From: Sulfurimonas sp. RIFOXYD12_FULL_33_39
Lineage (GTDB): Bacteria > Campylobacterota > Campylobacteria > Campylobacterales > Sulfurimonadaceae
Assembly: GCA_001829785.1 (NCBI GenBank)
Contig: MICF01000004.1
Coordinates: 62,001 to 126,000 of the forward strand
Length of the DNA stretch: 64,000 bases
Reading direction: 5' to 3'
Part shown: positions 1 to 7,648 of the stretch, one piece after another
Layout of the letters: the number at the start of each line of letters is the position of its first letter
Position numbering within the stretch: position 1 is the stretch's first letter
Position numbers and translations under genes: made by a program
Notes under the pieces: generated by a model
Database searches by the model: none
What the model saw: the letters and a program-made list of their open reading frames with translations, nothing else
Told to the model about the DNA's origin: nothing

Positions 1-82
1 GAATTATTAGATGAAGTTTACCTAACTTTAGGTTTAAGGTTTTGGTTTTAACTATTGTTAAATTTTGTTTAGATTTTATTAT

Positions 83-107
83 AGTTCAAGCACTTTTAGC
101 TTGAACT
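83..107 (-). terminator. Hairpin at the 3' end of the nos cluster
   Basis: A perfect 9-bp inverted repeat (AGTTCAAGC / GCTTGAACT) with a 7-nt loop overlaps the stop codon of the last gene in the nos cluster. On the minus strand it is followed by ATAATAAAATC, which is not a real U-tract. It may be a weak terminator or an mRNA 3'-end stabiliser. The position, right at the operon end, is the main argument. Confidence 0.45.
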
Positions 108-576
108 AAATTCTTCCGTTTAAAAGATTTATAAGAGCCTCTTTTATCTCTTTAAAAGATAGAACTCTTTTACCGTTATATGAAGCTGCAAACTTTTTAG
201 CTTCCTCATAATTTGCAAAAGGAACCAAATCATCACCTGCGGGAGAAGTATGTGAACTTCCGTAAACATAAAATGCACCTTTTGCATCAATAGGTTTTAA
301 GCTTTTGTAATCCGTTACTAGAATATCTTTAAAGTCTGCTTCACTTTTTACACCTATATCAAACCATTTTCCGGGTTGATGATAAAACTCTATCATGGAT
401 TTAGGGCTGACAAAGAAAAGTTTTTTCCCATTTGTAAGTTCTATTTTAGAGACCCACTTTGGATTTTCATAAACTTTCATCTTTCTTACGATACTTATCG
501 TATCCTTATCATAATCCATAGTGTATGAAAACAGCATACTAGTAGTTATCGCCGCTGCAAATAAAATCTTTTTCAT
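106..576 (-). CDS. NosL-family periplasmic protein without the metal-binding cysteines
   Basis: A 156-residue protein with a Sec signal peptide (hydrophobic residues about 3-17). The C-terminal two thirds match the NosL pattern: a TDY segment, a D-A-K-G-A-F-Y-V-Y-G-S strand, a conserved P-F, then a helix ending in F-K-E-I. NosL proteins deliver copper to the CuZ site of nitrous oxide reductase. Unlike the neighbouring NosL lipoprotein, this one has no lipobox and no C-x2-C-N-M motif, so it may be a second, specialised accessory factor. It is the last gene of the nos cluster, 12 bp after nosY, with AAGGAGC as ribosome-binding site. The family call is from sequence pattern; the function is inferred from position. 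Confidence 0.7.
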   Translation of the reverse strand: MKKILFAAAITTSMLFSYTMDYDKDTISIVRKMKVYENPKWVSKIELTNGKKLFFVSPKSMIEFYHQPGKWFDIGVKSEADFKDILVTDYKSLKPIDAKGAFYVYGSSHTSPAGDDLVPFANYEEAKKFAASYNGKRVLSFKEIKEALINLLNGRI

Positions 577-588
577 AATAGCTCCTTT

Positions 589-1443
589 TTAAACTAAATC
601 TTTTTTCTTAAATATTACAAATCCAAAAGTTGCAAAAATCAAACCTAATACAAGTGGATAGCCGATAGAAAAAATAATAAACAAAGCTCTATTCATCGCA
701 TCTAGTATATAAAATGCTACCGGTCCCATAACTGTTAATTCTGGATCAAAGAGAGATATTGCCGCTACTCTAAATACTTCCATTGGATTCATCATAGCAA
801 TAGAGATGATTAAACTGCTTGGAAATCTTCCCTGCATCATAAGTGAAATAAGTGCAATATCTATAAAAGAGAGTAGAAATATCCATATAAAAAAAGCTAT
901 TCCAAGTGCTACTTCGCTTGATTTTACAAATGATGAGATAAAAAATGCTATTCCCAAAAAAGCAGAAGAGAGTGCAAACAAAAGACCTGTATATAAGAAA
1001 AATATACTCCATGGAATATCAGCGCCTTTAATTGCGCCAAATATTACTGCTATTATCATTGCAAAGAAAACGGGTAGATAAACAGTTATAAATCTTCCTA
1101 TAATTTTACCCCAATAATATTGCTTTAAAGATATCGGAAATGACAACATGTACTCAAGTATATTATTGTCTCTGTCTCCGGATATTGAACGTACAGTTGT
1201 TATTAGTATAAAAATAGGGAGTATTATAATTGTAATTTGAATATACATAAGCAACAGTCTGCTCAATCCGCTAAAGCCCATAACTTGTGACTCTGTAACC
1301 CCTGCAATAAAAAACAGAGCTATAAGTCCACCAAAAACTAAAGAATAGACTAAAAACCATTTTGCTCTTATAGACTCTTTTAAGTCCAAATAGGCGATTA
1401 GATATAGATTTTTTATTCCAAAATCACTTTTATTAGCGCGCAT
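589..1443 (-). CDS. nosY: NosY, ABC transporter permease of the nos cluster
   Basis: An inner-membrane permease of about 284 residues with six hydrophobic segments, of the ABC-2 type that pairs with NosF. NosDFY is thought to move a sulfur species or otherwise support assembly of the CuZ centre of NosZ in the periplasm. I prefer the ATG at 1443, because AGGAA lies 6 nt upstream; a GTG at 1449 is also open. The start overlaps the end of nosL by 11 bp, suggesting coupled translation. The order F-L-Y differs from the Wolinella order F-Y-L that I recall from the literature. Confidence 0.9.
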   Translation of the reverse strand: MRANKSDFGIKNLYLIAYLDLKESIRAKWFLVYSLVFGGLIALFFIAGVTESQVMGFSGLSRLLLMYIQITIIILPIFILITTVRSISGDRDNNILEYMLSFPISLKQYYWGKIIGRFITVYLPVFFAMIIAVIFGAIKGADIPWSIFFLYTGLLFALSSAFLGIAFFISSFVKSSEVALGIAFFIWIFLLSFIDIALISLMMQGRFPSSLIISIAMMNPMEVFRVAAISLFDPELTVMGPVAFYILDAMNRALFIIFSIGYPLVLGLIFATFGFVIFKKKDLV

Positions 1444-1897
1444 TTTCACTTCCTAGTATCTGTTTTCTTATTTTTGGGTTTGCCATATGCTCTCCCCTCA
1501 ACATTTTAACTATAACTTCATCAAAAGATATAGCACCGCTTTTGGAATTTTGATAAGCACTAAAACCGTAGCTCATAGGTGTCTCTTCATCTATTTTGTA
1601 GTGAGCATCGTATGAATTTATATATGCTCTTGTATCTGTTGTAAATACTTTAGATTTCAGCTCTTTTAAATTAAGTCCATTTTGTTTAGCAAATAAAACC
1701 ATACACCCTATATCATCAAAATTGTGAATTTCATTATCTATGCTCAACTCTGAAGTAAATAGTTTTGAATCAAGGATTTTCATATTACATGTAGAGCAGC
1801 TATCTGATTTTTTAACGGATGCTTTTTCATAAGAGTTACATCCGTTAATAAAAAACAAAAGAGAAAAAGATAGAAGTAAAAGCTTAAACTCTCTCAT
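1433..1897 (-). CDS. nosL: NosL, copper-binding lipoprotein
   Basis: A 154-residue lipoprotein. The signal peptide ends in a lipobox with Cys20, and the metal-site motif C-x2-C-N-M follows at residues 34-39. NosL is an outer-leaflet or periplasm-facing copper(I) chaperone for NosZ maturation. The rest follows the family pattern (D-D-I-G-C-M segment, then T-D-T-R-A-Y). Its start overlaps nosF by 14 bp and its end overlaps nosY by 11 bp, so it sits inside the maturation block. Confidence 0.9.
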   Translation of the reverse strand: MREFKLLLLSFSLLFFINGCNSYEKASVKKSDSCSTCNMKILDSKLFTSELSIDNEIHNFDDIGCMVLFAKQNGLNLKELKSKVFTTDTRAYINSYDAHYKIDEETPMSYGFSAYQNSKSGAISFDEVIVKMLRGEHMANPKIRKQILGSENAR

Positions 1898-2522
1898 CGG
1901 ATACCACTTTTCCTAAATCCATGTAAATTTGTCTATTAACAAGTTCTTTTACCTCTTCTAGCCTATGGGTTACAAAAAGTGTTGTTTTTTCACTGCTGTT
2001 TAATTTAACAAGTCTGTAAAAGTCATCTCTGGCATCTGGATCAAGATTTGCAGTCGGTTCATCAAAGATTATAATGTCACTTTTTTTTGCCAAACTAATC
2101 GCTATCAGAAGCTTCTGCTTCATACCGCCGCTTAGTTTAAAAAATGATTTGTTAATATTATCTTTGATATTTAGTTTCATCTCGTTTGCGTAGTGCAAAA
2201 TCAACTCTTTATCTACGTCAGAGCTAACAACCACGTAACTCATAAGTTCATCTATGCTTAGTTTAATAGGAGGTGGGAGTTGAGGAACAAAGCTAATATC
2301 TTGTAAAACTTTAACTCTCTCTTTTATAGGACAAAATCCGTTTACTAAAACATTTCCGCTATCTGGATGATAATACCCGAGTATAGAGCGGATAAGTGTG
2401 GTTTTACCTGCACCGTTAGCACCCATTAGAGCAACACTGTCATTTTTACTAAACTCACATGTTACATTATCAAGCGATACATGTGAGCCAAACTTTTTGG
2501 TTAAATTGTTTATTTTTATCAT
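1884..2522 (-). CDS. nosF: NosF, ABC transporter ATPase of the nos cluster
   Basis: A 212-residue cytoplasmic ATP-binding subunit. Walker A G-A-N-G-A-G-K-T-T is at residues 34-42, the signature L-S-G-G-M-K-Q-K at about 130-137, Walker B I-I-I-F-D-E-P at about 150-156, and the switch His in V-T-H-R. With NosY and NosD it forms the NosDFY complex needed to build the copper-sulfide centre of N2O reductase. Only 2 bp separate it from nosH. Confidence 0.93.
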   Translation of the reverse strand: MIKINNLTKKFGSHVSLDNVTCEFSKNDSVALMGANGAGKTTLIRSILGYYHPDSGNVLVNGFCPIKERVKVLQDISFVPQLPPPIKLSIDELMSYVVVSSDVDKELILHYANEMKLNIKDNINKSFFKLSGGMKQKLLIAISLAKKSDIIIFDEPTANLDPDARDDFYRLVKLNSSEKTTLFVTHRLEEVKELVNRQIYMDLGKVVSDERV

Positions 2523-2524
2523 AG

Positions 2525-3430
2525 TTATACCAAGCTTTTTAATCTAAAATCAAAGTTTAATGCATCCGCATGACAAACATCAATACATCTTCCGCACAAT
2601 GTACAATCAGCTCCTGTAATATACTCTCTTGTTATACTTTTTTCTTTTCTTTGATCATCATATTTTGCTTTTGTTATTTCAAGAACCTGATTTTCAAAAC
2701 AGACATCATGACAAACCATACAGTGGTCACAATTATCATTCCACTCAACTCTAAGAGCAGATACTTTTCCTATATATCCGTATGTAGTTCCGATTGGACA
2801 GATATATGTACACCAAGCTCTACGAGAGTAAAATACTTCAAAAGCAAATACTATAATTACCCATACCACGGCTAAACTCCAGCCATACGCTATAATCCTG
2901 CTCATAATTCCTACAACGTTAAAAGTTTCAAAAACCATATAACCGCTTGTAAAAGAGAGAATTAAAAACATAGCCCAGAAAACGTGTCTTACTCTATGGT
3001 CAAACTTTCTCTCTTTGATAATTTTTTTATTTACAAGAGTGTTATGTATTTTTTCACCTACTTCGCTTAATAAACCGTAAGGACAAACCCATGAGCAGTA
3101 GCTTCTTCCGCCTACTAGCATATAAAAAACTATAATGGTAACAGTTCCTATAATCATATTTACATGTAGTTCATGAGTGGATAAAAAAACTTCCATTGTA
3201 GTAAATACGTCAATTAGATGAAATCCCAAAAATCTAGAACCGTTTAACGTTCCTTCAAGTGTTTGAATATCAATGGCAAACGATAGAAAAAATAGAAGAT
3301 GGATAGATATAACTAAAATCCATCTCTTCATTCTATAGCTAAATTTCGTCTTTCCATCACTAGTCTTATCAAAAAAAGTTGACCAAAAAGTAGAGTTTTT
3401 TATAGTTTCTCTATTGTTATACTTATCCAT
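2525..3430 (-). CDS. nosH: NosH, NapH-type membrane iron-sulfur protein
   Basis: A 301-residue inner-membrane protein with about four or five hydrophobic helices and two C-x3-C-P motifs (Y-C-S-W-V-C-P and W-C-T-Y-I-C-P) typical of NapH/NosR-like quinol-linked proteins. A C-terminal pair of ferredoxin-type clusters follows (C-D-H-C-M-V-C and C-T-L-C-G-R-C). In Wolinella-type systems NosG and NosH are proposed to pass menaquinol electrons to periplasmic cytochromes and on to NosZ. It is adjacent to nosC2 and nosF in one transcription unit. Confidence 0.92.
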   Translation of the reverse strand: MDKYNNRETIKNSTFWSTFFDKTSDGKTKFSYRMKRWILVISIHLLFFLSFAIDIQTLEGTLNGSRFLGFHLIDVFTTMEVFLSTHELHVNMIIGTVTIIVFYMLVGGRSYCSWVCPYGLLSEVGEKIHNTLVNKKIIKERKFDHRVRHVFWAMFLILSFTSGYMVFETFNVVGIMSRIIAYGWSLAVVWVIIVFAFEVFYSRRAWCTYICPIGTTYGYIGKVSALRVEWNDNCDHCMVCHDVCFENQVLEITKAKYDDQRKEKSITREYITGADCTLCGRCIDVCHADALNFDFRLKSLV

Positions 3431-3439
3431 GTCAAATCA

Positions 3440-3976
3440 CTATTTTTGATTTTTTTCTTGAGAAGAAAAAGCGCCTATTTCATCTGCAAATTTTCTTAAC
3501 TCTTCTTCACTTGTATTGATTAACAAGCCACTCATAATAACATTCTCTTTTTTTCCTGCTTTAAAGTCGATTAAGTCTTTGTAAATTTTCTCGGCATCCT
3601 GCCCATAAAGCTTAGGTCCAATAAGCTTTCTACCGTCTTGCATTCCCGAACCGTCGATTCCATGACATGCCGAACACTTACTTTTGTACGCTAAGCTAAC
3701 ATTTATTTGTCCGATACTTCCTGCTTTTTCCTTAAGCTCTTTTAACTCGTCTCTCACTTCTTCTTTTGGTTGCGTTTGTTGTTGCTGTTGGCTATACTGT
3801 TGAGTATCTTGCTGTGTCGGCATTTGTACCTTGCTTATATCTTCTATAACTTTCCCCTGCTCTCCGCCATGATATGCGCCTCCTCTAGAGGCAGTTAGTA
3901 CCATAAGATATATCACTACTATTGTTATAACAGCTACTACAATATTTTTTAAGTTTATTAAGTTTTTAGTTTGCAT
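3440..3976 (-). CDS. nosC2: NosC2, membrane-anchored monohaem cytochrome c
   Basis: 178 residues: one N-terminal helix (about 10-27) serving as anchor or uncleaved signal, a Gln-rich linker (about residues 54-68), then a cytochrome c domain with C-S-A-C-H and a Met ligand candidate in the M-S-G-L segment. It likely relays electrons between the NosGH quinol dehydrogenase and NosZ at the periplasmic face. The stop and start codons of nosC2 and nosC1 touch at 3976, so translation is probably coupled. The C1/C2 naming follows gene order relative to nosG. Confidence 0.85.
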   Translation of the reverse strand: MQTKNLINLKNIVVAVITIVVIYLMVLTASRGGAYHGGEQGKVIEDISKVQMPTQQDTQQYSQQQQQTQPKEEVRDELKELKEKAGSIGQINVSLAYKSKCSACHGIDGSGMQDGRKLIGPKLYGQDAEKIYKDLIDFKAGKKENVIMSGLLINTSEEELRKFADEIGAFSSQEKNQK

Positions 3977-4599
3977 TATTTGTTCCTTGCATTTTTAATT
4001 TCTTGATTAAAGCTAAATATCTCATCGGCAAGTTGTTTAATCTCCGTATCGTCCATTTTTGAAACTAAATCACTCATAAGAACATTTGCTTTTTTATCAT
4101 CTTTAAACTTTTTAATTTTTTCATATATAAGATCAGAGCTTTTTCCAAGAAGAGAAGGTCCTATTATTCCGTTTGCATAATCATTATGACATGCAGAGCA
4201 TTTTACGATAAAATTTTTACTAAGACTCTTTACGAGCATAGATATTTGAACATTTTCGTAAGGGCTTCTTACATGTAAATTTGCATCTACTGCCGTTCTT
4301 GGTCTCTCTCTAACCGAAGCATCATCATTAGCAGGCGTTGAATTTAGAGCATACTTACTCTTTACGCCATAATCATAATAGTATGAACTACTTTTATCGT
4401 TTGTTTTCTCTTTTTCTTCTATTTTAATCTCTTTTGCATTCTCATTTTTTACAACCTCAATACCCGAAGATGTTGCAACCTTAGAGTTTTGTGATAAATC
4501 CTCTTTTTTACCATCATCACCGCTACAACCGCTCAACAAAATAACAAAAGATGCGAAAATGGCCGTCGTGATGTTTATTTTAAAAATATTTTTTCTCAT
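3976..4599 (-). CDS. nosC1: NosC1, lipoprotein monohaem cytochrome c
   Basis: 207 residues with a lipobox (L-S-G-C-S) near residue 25, a long Lys/Glu/Ser-rich linker, and a C-terminal cytochrome c domain with C-S-A-C-H. The haem domain resembles that of the next gene (shared ...M-S-x-L... and A-D-E-I segments), suggesting duplication of a small electron carrier. It is placed between nosG and nosC2, as expected for the epsilonproteobacterial nos cluster. Confidence 0.85.
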   Translation of the reverse strand: MRKNIFKINITTAIFASFVILLSGCSGDDGKKEDLSQNSKVATSSGIEVVKNENAKEIKIEEKEKTNDKSSSYYYDYGVKSKYALNSTPANDDASVRERPRTAVDANLHVRSPYENVQISMLVKSLSKNFIVKCSACHNDYANGIIGPSLLGKSSDLIYEKIKKFKDDKKANVLMSDLVSKMDDTEIKQLADEIFSFNQEIKNARNK

Positions 4600-4608
4600 G
4601 TAAAACTC

Positions 4609-5346
4609 CTAAGCTTTATTATAAAATTCATTATACATTACGCGTGGTTTAACAACAATTGACGGTTGTGTTGTAGGGCAAACTTCTTGACAAGCTCCAC
4701 AACCGATACATCCGTCATAAACTTCAGGTCTCTTTCCGCCTCCGCTGTCTGCTATCATTGCAATTGCACTAAGCGGATTTGGAATAGGACACATATCTGC
4801 ACAAAGCGTACACTCTTTGCCTTCAAATTCATCAAGTTTTTTTAGTATTACATCTTCTTGTTCTGTTTTGTTTCGAACAGAGTTGACAAAGTTGTGCATT
4901 TTGTCATTATACCCTTTTGGGATAAGCGTATTACTTATAGCCAAACAGGTATTTGGAAACTCTAAAACTGCAATTCCCATTTTAATATCTTGCGGTTTTT
5001 CACAGTGGTGATCTAATGCCCCGCTAGGACATGCCAAAACACAAGGAACTGCATCACAAGCCCAACAACCACGCTCATTTGCGTCTATATACGGAGTTCC
5101 GACACCAATTCCTTTCGCAAAATCTGCCAACTTTATAGAGTGGTAAGGACATACTTGAAGACACTGACCGCATTTAATACATAAAGCCAAAAATTTGTCT
5201 TCACTAACAGCTCCAGGCGGTCTTAATCTATTCTCTTTACCTACTAAATAAGGGGAAAATACCATTCCTCCCCCAAGTGCCAATCCTAAAATACCAAGTG
5301 TAGAGAATTTCACAAACTCTCTTCTATCTGTTTGTACTTTTTCCAT
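4609..5346 (-). CDS. nosG: NosG, NapG-type ferredoxin with Tat signal
   Basis: 245 residues beginning with a twin-arginine signal (D-R-R-E-F-V-K-F followed by a Gly/Leu-rich helix). Four cysteine motifs for 4Fe-4S clusters follow: C-I-K-C-G-Q-C-L-Q-V-C-P, C-W-A-C plus C-V-L-A-C-P, C-T-L-C-A-D-M-C-P, and C-I-G-C-G-A-C-Q-E-V-C-P. It is a periplasmic electron carrier that partners NosH, by analogy with NapG/NapH. Spacing to nosC1 is 9 bp and to nosD 2 bp. Confidence 0.93.
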   Translation of the reverse strand: MEKVQTDRREFVKFSTLGILGLALGGGMVFSPYLVGKENRLRPPGAVSEDKFLALCIKCGQCLQVCPYHSIKLADFAKGIGVGTPYIDANERGCWACDAVPCVLACPSGALDHHCEKPQDIKMGIAVLEFPNTCLAISNTLIPKGYNDKMHNFVNSVRNKTEQEDVILKKLDEFEGKECTLCADMCPIPNPLSAIAMIADSGGGKRPEVYDGCIGCGACQEVCPTTQPSIVVKPRVMYNEFYNKA

Positions 5347-5348
5347 TG

Positions 5349-6566
5349 TTAACCTTTTATCATAACTTTTGGTTTTTTATCTTCCATTAAAAATAAAGGA
5401 GAGGTAAAGGGCGCTAACTTAGCTAAAAAATTTAAAAGTGATATAACCGGAGAACCGTAAAAAAACTTTACGTCCGGATTATATACCCAAAGCTGATCGG
5501 CGTATTGATAAACCTTATGAGGCGTATCCCCTATATTGTCTCCATCTTTGTCAAATCCTTCATAATTATCCCAATAATTTTGTTCTATCTCATTATTGTA
5601 AGTTTTACTTGATCTGCCATCATTTACAACGTCTTCAATATTTCCCATTATTTTATTATTTTTGATAATATTGTTTTCACTCAGTGAATGAAAGTGAAGT
5701 GCCTCAGAGTTGTACAGTATTTTATTCTCTTCAATCCAGTTATTGGTATCCGGCTCAAAAGGCGATCTGTCTATATACATTCCTTGCGCACAGTACAGTA
5801 TCGTATTATCTTTGATTGTAAAATTGGTTACCTCTTTTAGACCTATTCCCATTCCTGTAGCACCTAAAGAGCTTTTTATAACGTTACCTGTTGCAATAGT
5901 GTCTTTGGAATACATAAAAAATATACCTACACTATTATACTTATAGTGATTATTTTTAACTATATTTTTTCCTGCATACATAAAGTGCAAAGAGTATCTG
6001 CAATACTCCCCAGAGTTTTCTGAAATTTCATTACCGTGAGAGTACCATATAACCATATCTCGTGATTTAACTAGAGAGTTTCCTTTAATAATATTATCAT
6101 TTGAATACCAGACTCTAATCCCATCGCCTCTAAGACCCAAATCAAAATCTTTTGAGGTTATTTTATTATTTGAAATTATGCTATTTTGCACCATTTTCAA
6201 ATCTATACCAAAAAGACAACTATCTATAATACAGTTGCTTACTTCACACTGTTTTGAGTCACTTAATGATATGGCGGCATCTATAGTTTCATGTCTGTCT
6301 CCGCTATTTATTATCTTTAAATTTTTCAGTGTTACATATGAACTATTTACGGCAATTACTGTTCCTTTATTGCCGCCGTCAATTATTACCCCATCTTCTT
6401 TGCCGATTATCGTAATTGGTTTATTTATAACTATATTACCTTCATATGTGCCGGCGTTTAATTTTAGTATTGAACCTACAGGAGCATCGTCTATTGCTTT
6501 TTGCAATACATTTGCATTTAACAGCGATAGAGATACGCTAAATAAAGCAAAAAGGAGTCTTAACAT
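5349..6566 (-). CDS. nosD: NosD, periplasmic beta-helix maturation protein
   Basis: 405 residues with a Sec signal peptide (about 1-18). Repeated parallel beta-helix (CASH) turns contain many N-x-I-x-x-N steps, for example around the K-N-N-H and G-N-S-L segments. NosD is the periplasmic partner of the NosFY transporter in CuZ assembly. Length is normal for the family. It ends 2 bp ahead of nosG and starts 4 bp after nosB. Confidence 0.93.
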   Translation of the reverse strand: MLRLLFALFSVSLSLLNANVLQKAIDDAPVGSILKLNAGTYEGNIVINKPITIIGKEDGVIIDGGNKGTVIAVNSSYVTLKNLKIINSGDRHETIDAAISLSDSKQCEVSNCIIDSCLFGIDLKMVQNSIISNNKITSKDFDLGLRGDGIRVWYSNDNIIKGNSLVKSRDMVIWYSHGNEISENSGEYCRYSLHFMYAGKNIVKNNHYKYNSVGIFFMYSKDTIATGNVIKSSLGATGMGIGLKEVTNFTIKDNTILYCAQGMYIDRSPFEPDTNNWIEENKILYNSEALHFHSLSENNIIKNNKIMGNIEDVVNDGRSSKTYNNEIEQNYWDNYEGFDKDGDNIGDTPHKVYQYADQLWVYNPDVKFFYGSPVISLLNFLAKLAPFTSPLFLMEDKKPKVMIKG

Positions 6567-6570
6567 GATC

Positions 6571-7350
6571 TTATTTCATCTCTTTAAGAGCTTTTTGTTT
6601 TGCAAAAAAAGCAAGTAAACTTAATAAACTTATTGCAACAAGAAGATAAAAACCTATAGTAGGATACGAGTGAGTCGTAAATTGAGCAATTTTACCGTCT
6701 CCAAATACCGTAGGCATAAAAGGTTTTATAGTAAATGCTCCCCAGTTATGAAGATTGTGTCCAAACCAATATAACCAGTAAGAGTAATCTGCAATAAAAA
6801 GCAGAGGTAATGCCGAAGGAATCAACATAAAATATGTTAAAAATTTAGCATTATAGGCAATAAAATAAATCATTATCAAAGAGAGAAACAGAAGTGCATA
6901 TATACCTATTTCTCGCTCAATCTGTCCACCAATCCACATTGGGTCCATTCCTACATAGTGATTAATAGTATTCATTTCATGAACTTCTCCACTAAATCCA
7001 TCAAAGTGGAAAAAAACAGGAATACCATCAGGAAAAGCCTCTTTAGGATAGTTCGGTGCTTCTAGCGAAACTGCCCAGATAGGCATAGAAGCTACACCTA
7101 TTTCAGATGCACTCCCTATCATTTTATCTAAATCATTATGCGCTGATTTATCTGTTGTTTGGCTTTTGTATCTACCTTGGTTGTAAATATTCCATACAGT
7201 TTTAGTAAAAGATGAAATTTCGCTTTCTCTACCATCATGAATTTTATTTAACGCTGAGTGGAAAGCAACCATGGGAAAAGTAAAAGAAACTGACAATATT
7301 ATTAGAGCCAATATTGTAAAGATTTTAGCCTTTGTTAAACTTGGATGCAT
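6571..7350 (-). CDS. nosB: NosB, membrane protein of clade II nos clusters
   Basis: 259 residues with an N-terminal helix (about 10-30), a periplasmic stretch of about 120 residues and three further helices in the C-terminal half. The identification rests on position directly after nosZ, which is diagnostic of clade II (atypical) nos clusters, and on general topology. Its biochemical role is not established in what I know of the family. The start ATG has AAGG 8-10 nt upstream. A separate promoter region precedes it (see the FNR box and -10 entries), so it need not depend on read-through from nosZ. Confidence 0.85.
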   Translation of the reverse strand: MHPSLTKAKIFTILALIILSVSFTFPMVAFHSALNKIHDGRESEISSFTKTVWNIYNQGRYKSQTTDKSAHNDLDKMIGSASEIGVASMPIWAVSLEAPNYPKEAFPDGIPVFFHFDGFSGEVHEMNTINHYVGMDPMWIGGQIEREIGIYALLFLSLIMIYFIAYNAKFLTYFMLIPSALPLLFIADYSYWLYWFGHNLHNWGAFTIKPFMPTVFGDGKIAQFTTHSYPTIGFYLLVAISLLSLLAFFAKQKALKEMK

Positions 7351-7383
7351 AGTTATACCTTAATTTAAAAATAATGTAGAGTT

Positions 7384-7389
7384 ATTATA
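7384..7389 (-). promoter_or_regulatory. Candidate -10 element of a second nosB promoter
   Basis: The minus strand reads TATAAT, which would start transcription near 7376 and give a leader of about 26 nt before nosB. No good -35 is visible, which is common for the housekeeping sigma factor in campylobacterotes. It overlaps a small inverted repeat (AGTTAT-TAT-ATAACT, 7380-7394). Confidence 0.35.
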
Positions 7390-7449
7390 TAACTATAATT
7401 CTTTTAAAAACCTTGAGCTTTTGCCTATTTTAAATATAATTTAAAATTA

Positions 7450-7497
7450 TGTCAGAATTATGTCAAAATACTAGCAAATCGTGTCATGAAGGTGTCA
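7450..7497 (+). promoter_or_regulatory. Array of four TGTCA direct repeats on helical spacing
   Basis: TGTCA occurs on the plus strand at 7450, 7461, 7482 and 7493, giving start-to-start steps of 11, 21 and 11 bp. Two 11-bp repeat pairs about two helical turns apart are the layout used by OmpR/PhoB-type response regulators; the Pho box is a TGTCA-type 11-bp direct repeat. The array lies downstream of the FNR-type nosB promoter and upstream of nosB. The regulator is unknown. Confidence 0.45.
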
Positions 7498-7525
7498 GAA
7501 ACATATTATTTTTTAGCTCTATTTA

Positions 7526-7567
7526 ATTGTAGTACTATAATTCTTAAATAAGCTTGATTTATATCAA
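7526..7567 (-). promoter_or_regulatory. FNR-type promoter ahead of nosB
   Basis: A perfect palindrome TTGAT-TTAT-ATCAA lies at 7554-7567. On the minus strand the hexamer TACAAT (7531 to 7526) begins 29.5 bp from the palindrome centre. This places the centre at about -41.5 relative to a start near 7519, the class II geometry of CRP/FNR activators. It would give nosBDGC1C2HFLY its own induction point with a leader of about 169 nt. Confidence 0.65.
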
Positions 7568-7604
7568 TGATTTATTGAGTAATTTTTGATAAGGAGTTTG
7601 TAAA

Positions 7605-7625
7605 GCAGAGAGCATCGCTCTCTGC
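7605..7625 (-). terminator. Hairpin between nosZ and nosB
   Basis: A perfect 8-bp stem GCAGAGAG / CTCTCTGC with a 5-nt loop starts 24 bp after the nosZ stop codon. On the minus strand the tail is TTTACAAACTCC, a weak U-tract. It probably acts as a partial terminator or as a 3' stabiliser that makes the nosZ message more abundant than the downstream maturation genes. Confidence 0.6.
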
Positions 7626-7648
7626 ATATAGTTAAAAGAGCTTAACTA

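Larger units (their letters stand above)
7351..7648. other. 298-bp nosZ-nosB intergenic region
   Basis: This is the longest gene-free stretch in the window. Read on the minus strand it contains, in order: a hairpin just after nosZ (7605-7625), an FNR-type palindrome (7554-7567), a TACAAT -10 element (7526-7531), four TGTCA direct repeats on helical spacing (7450-7497) inside the predicted leader, and a second -10 match TATAAT (7384-7389) close to nosB. No ORF of note was seen in it. Confidence 0.8.

Noticed and set aside
770..1081. ORFs inside nosY on both strands
   Set aside because: They are other-frame shadows of a well-supported membrane protein.
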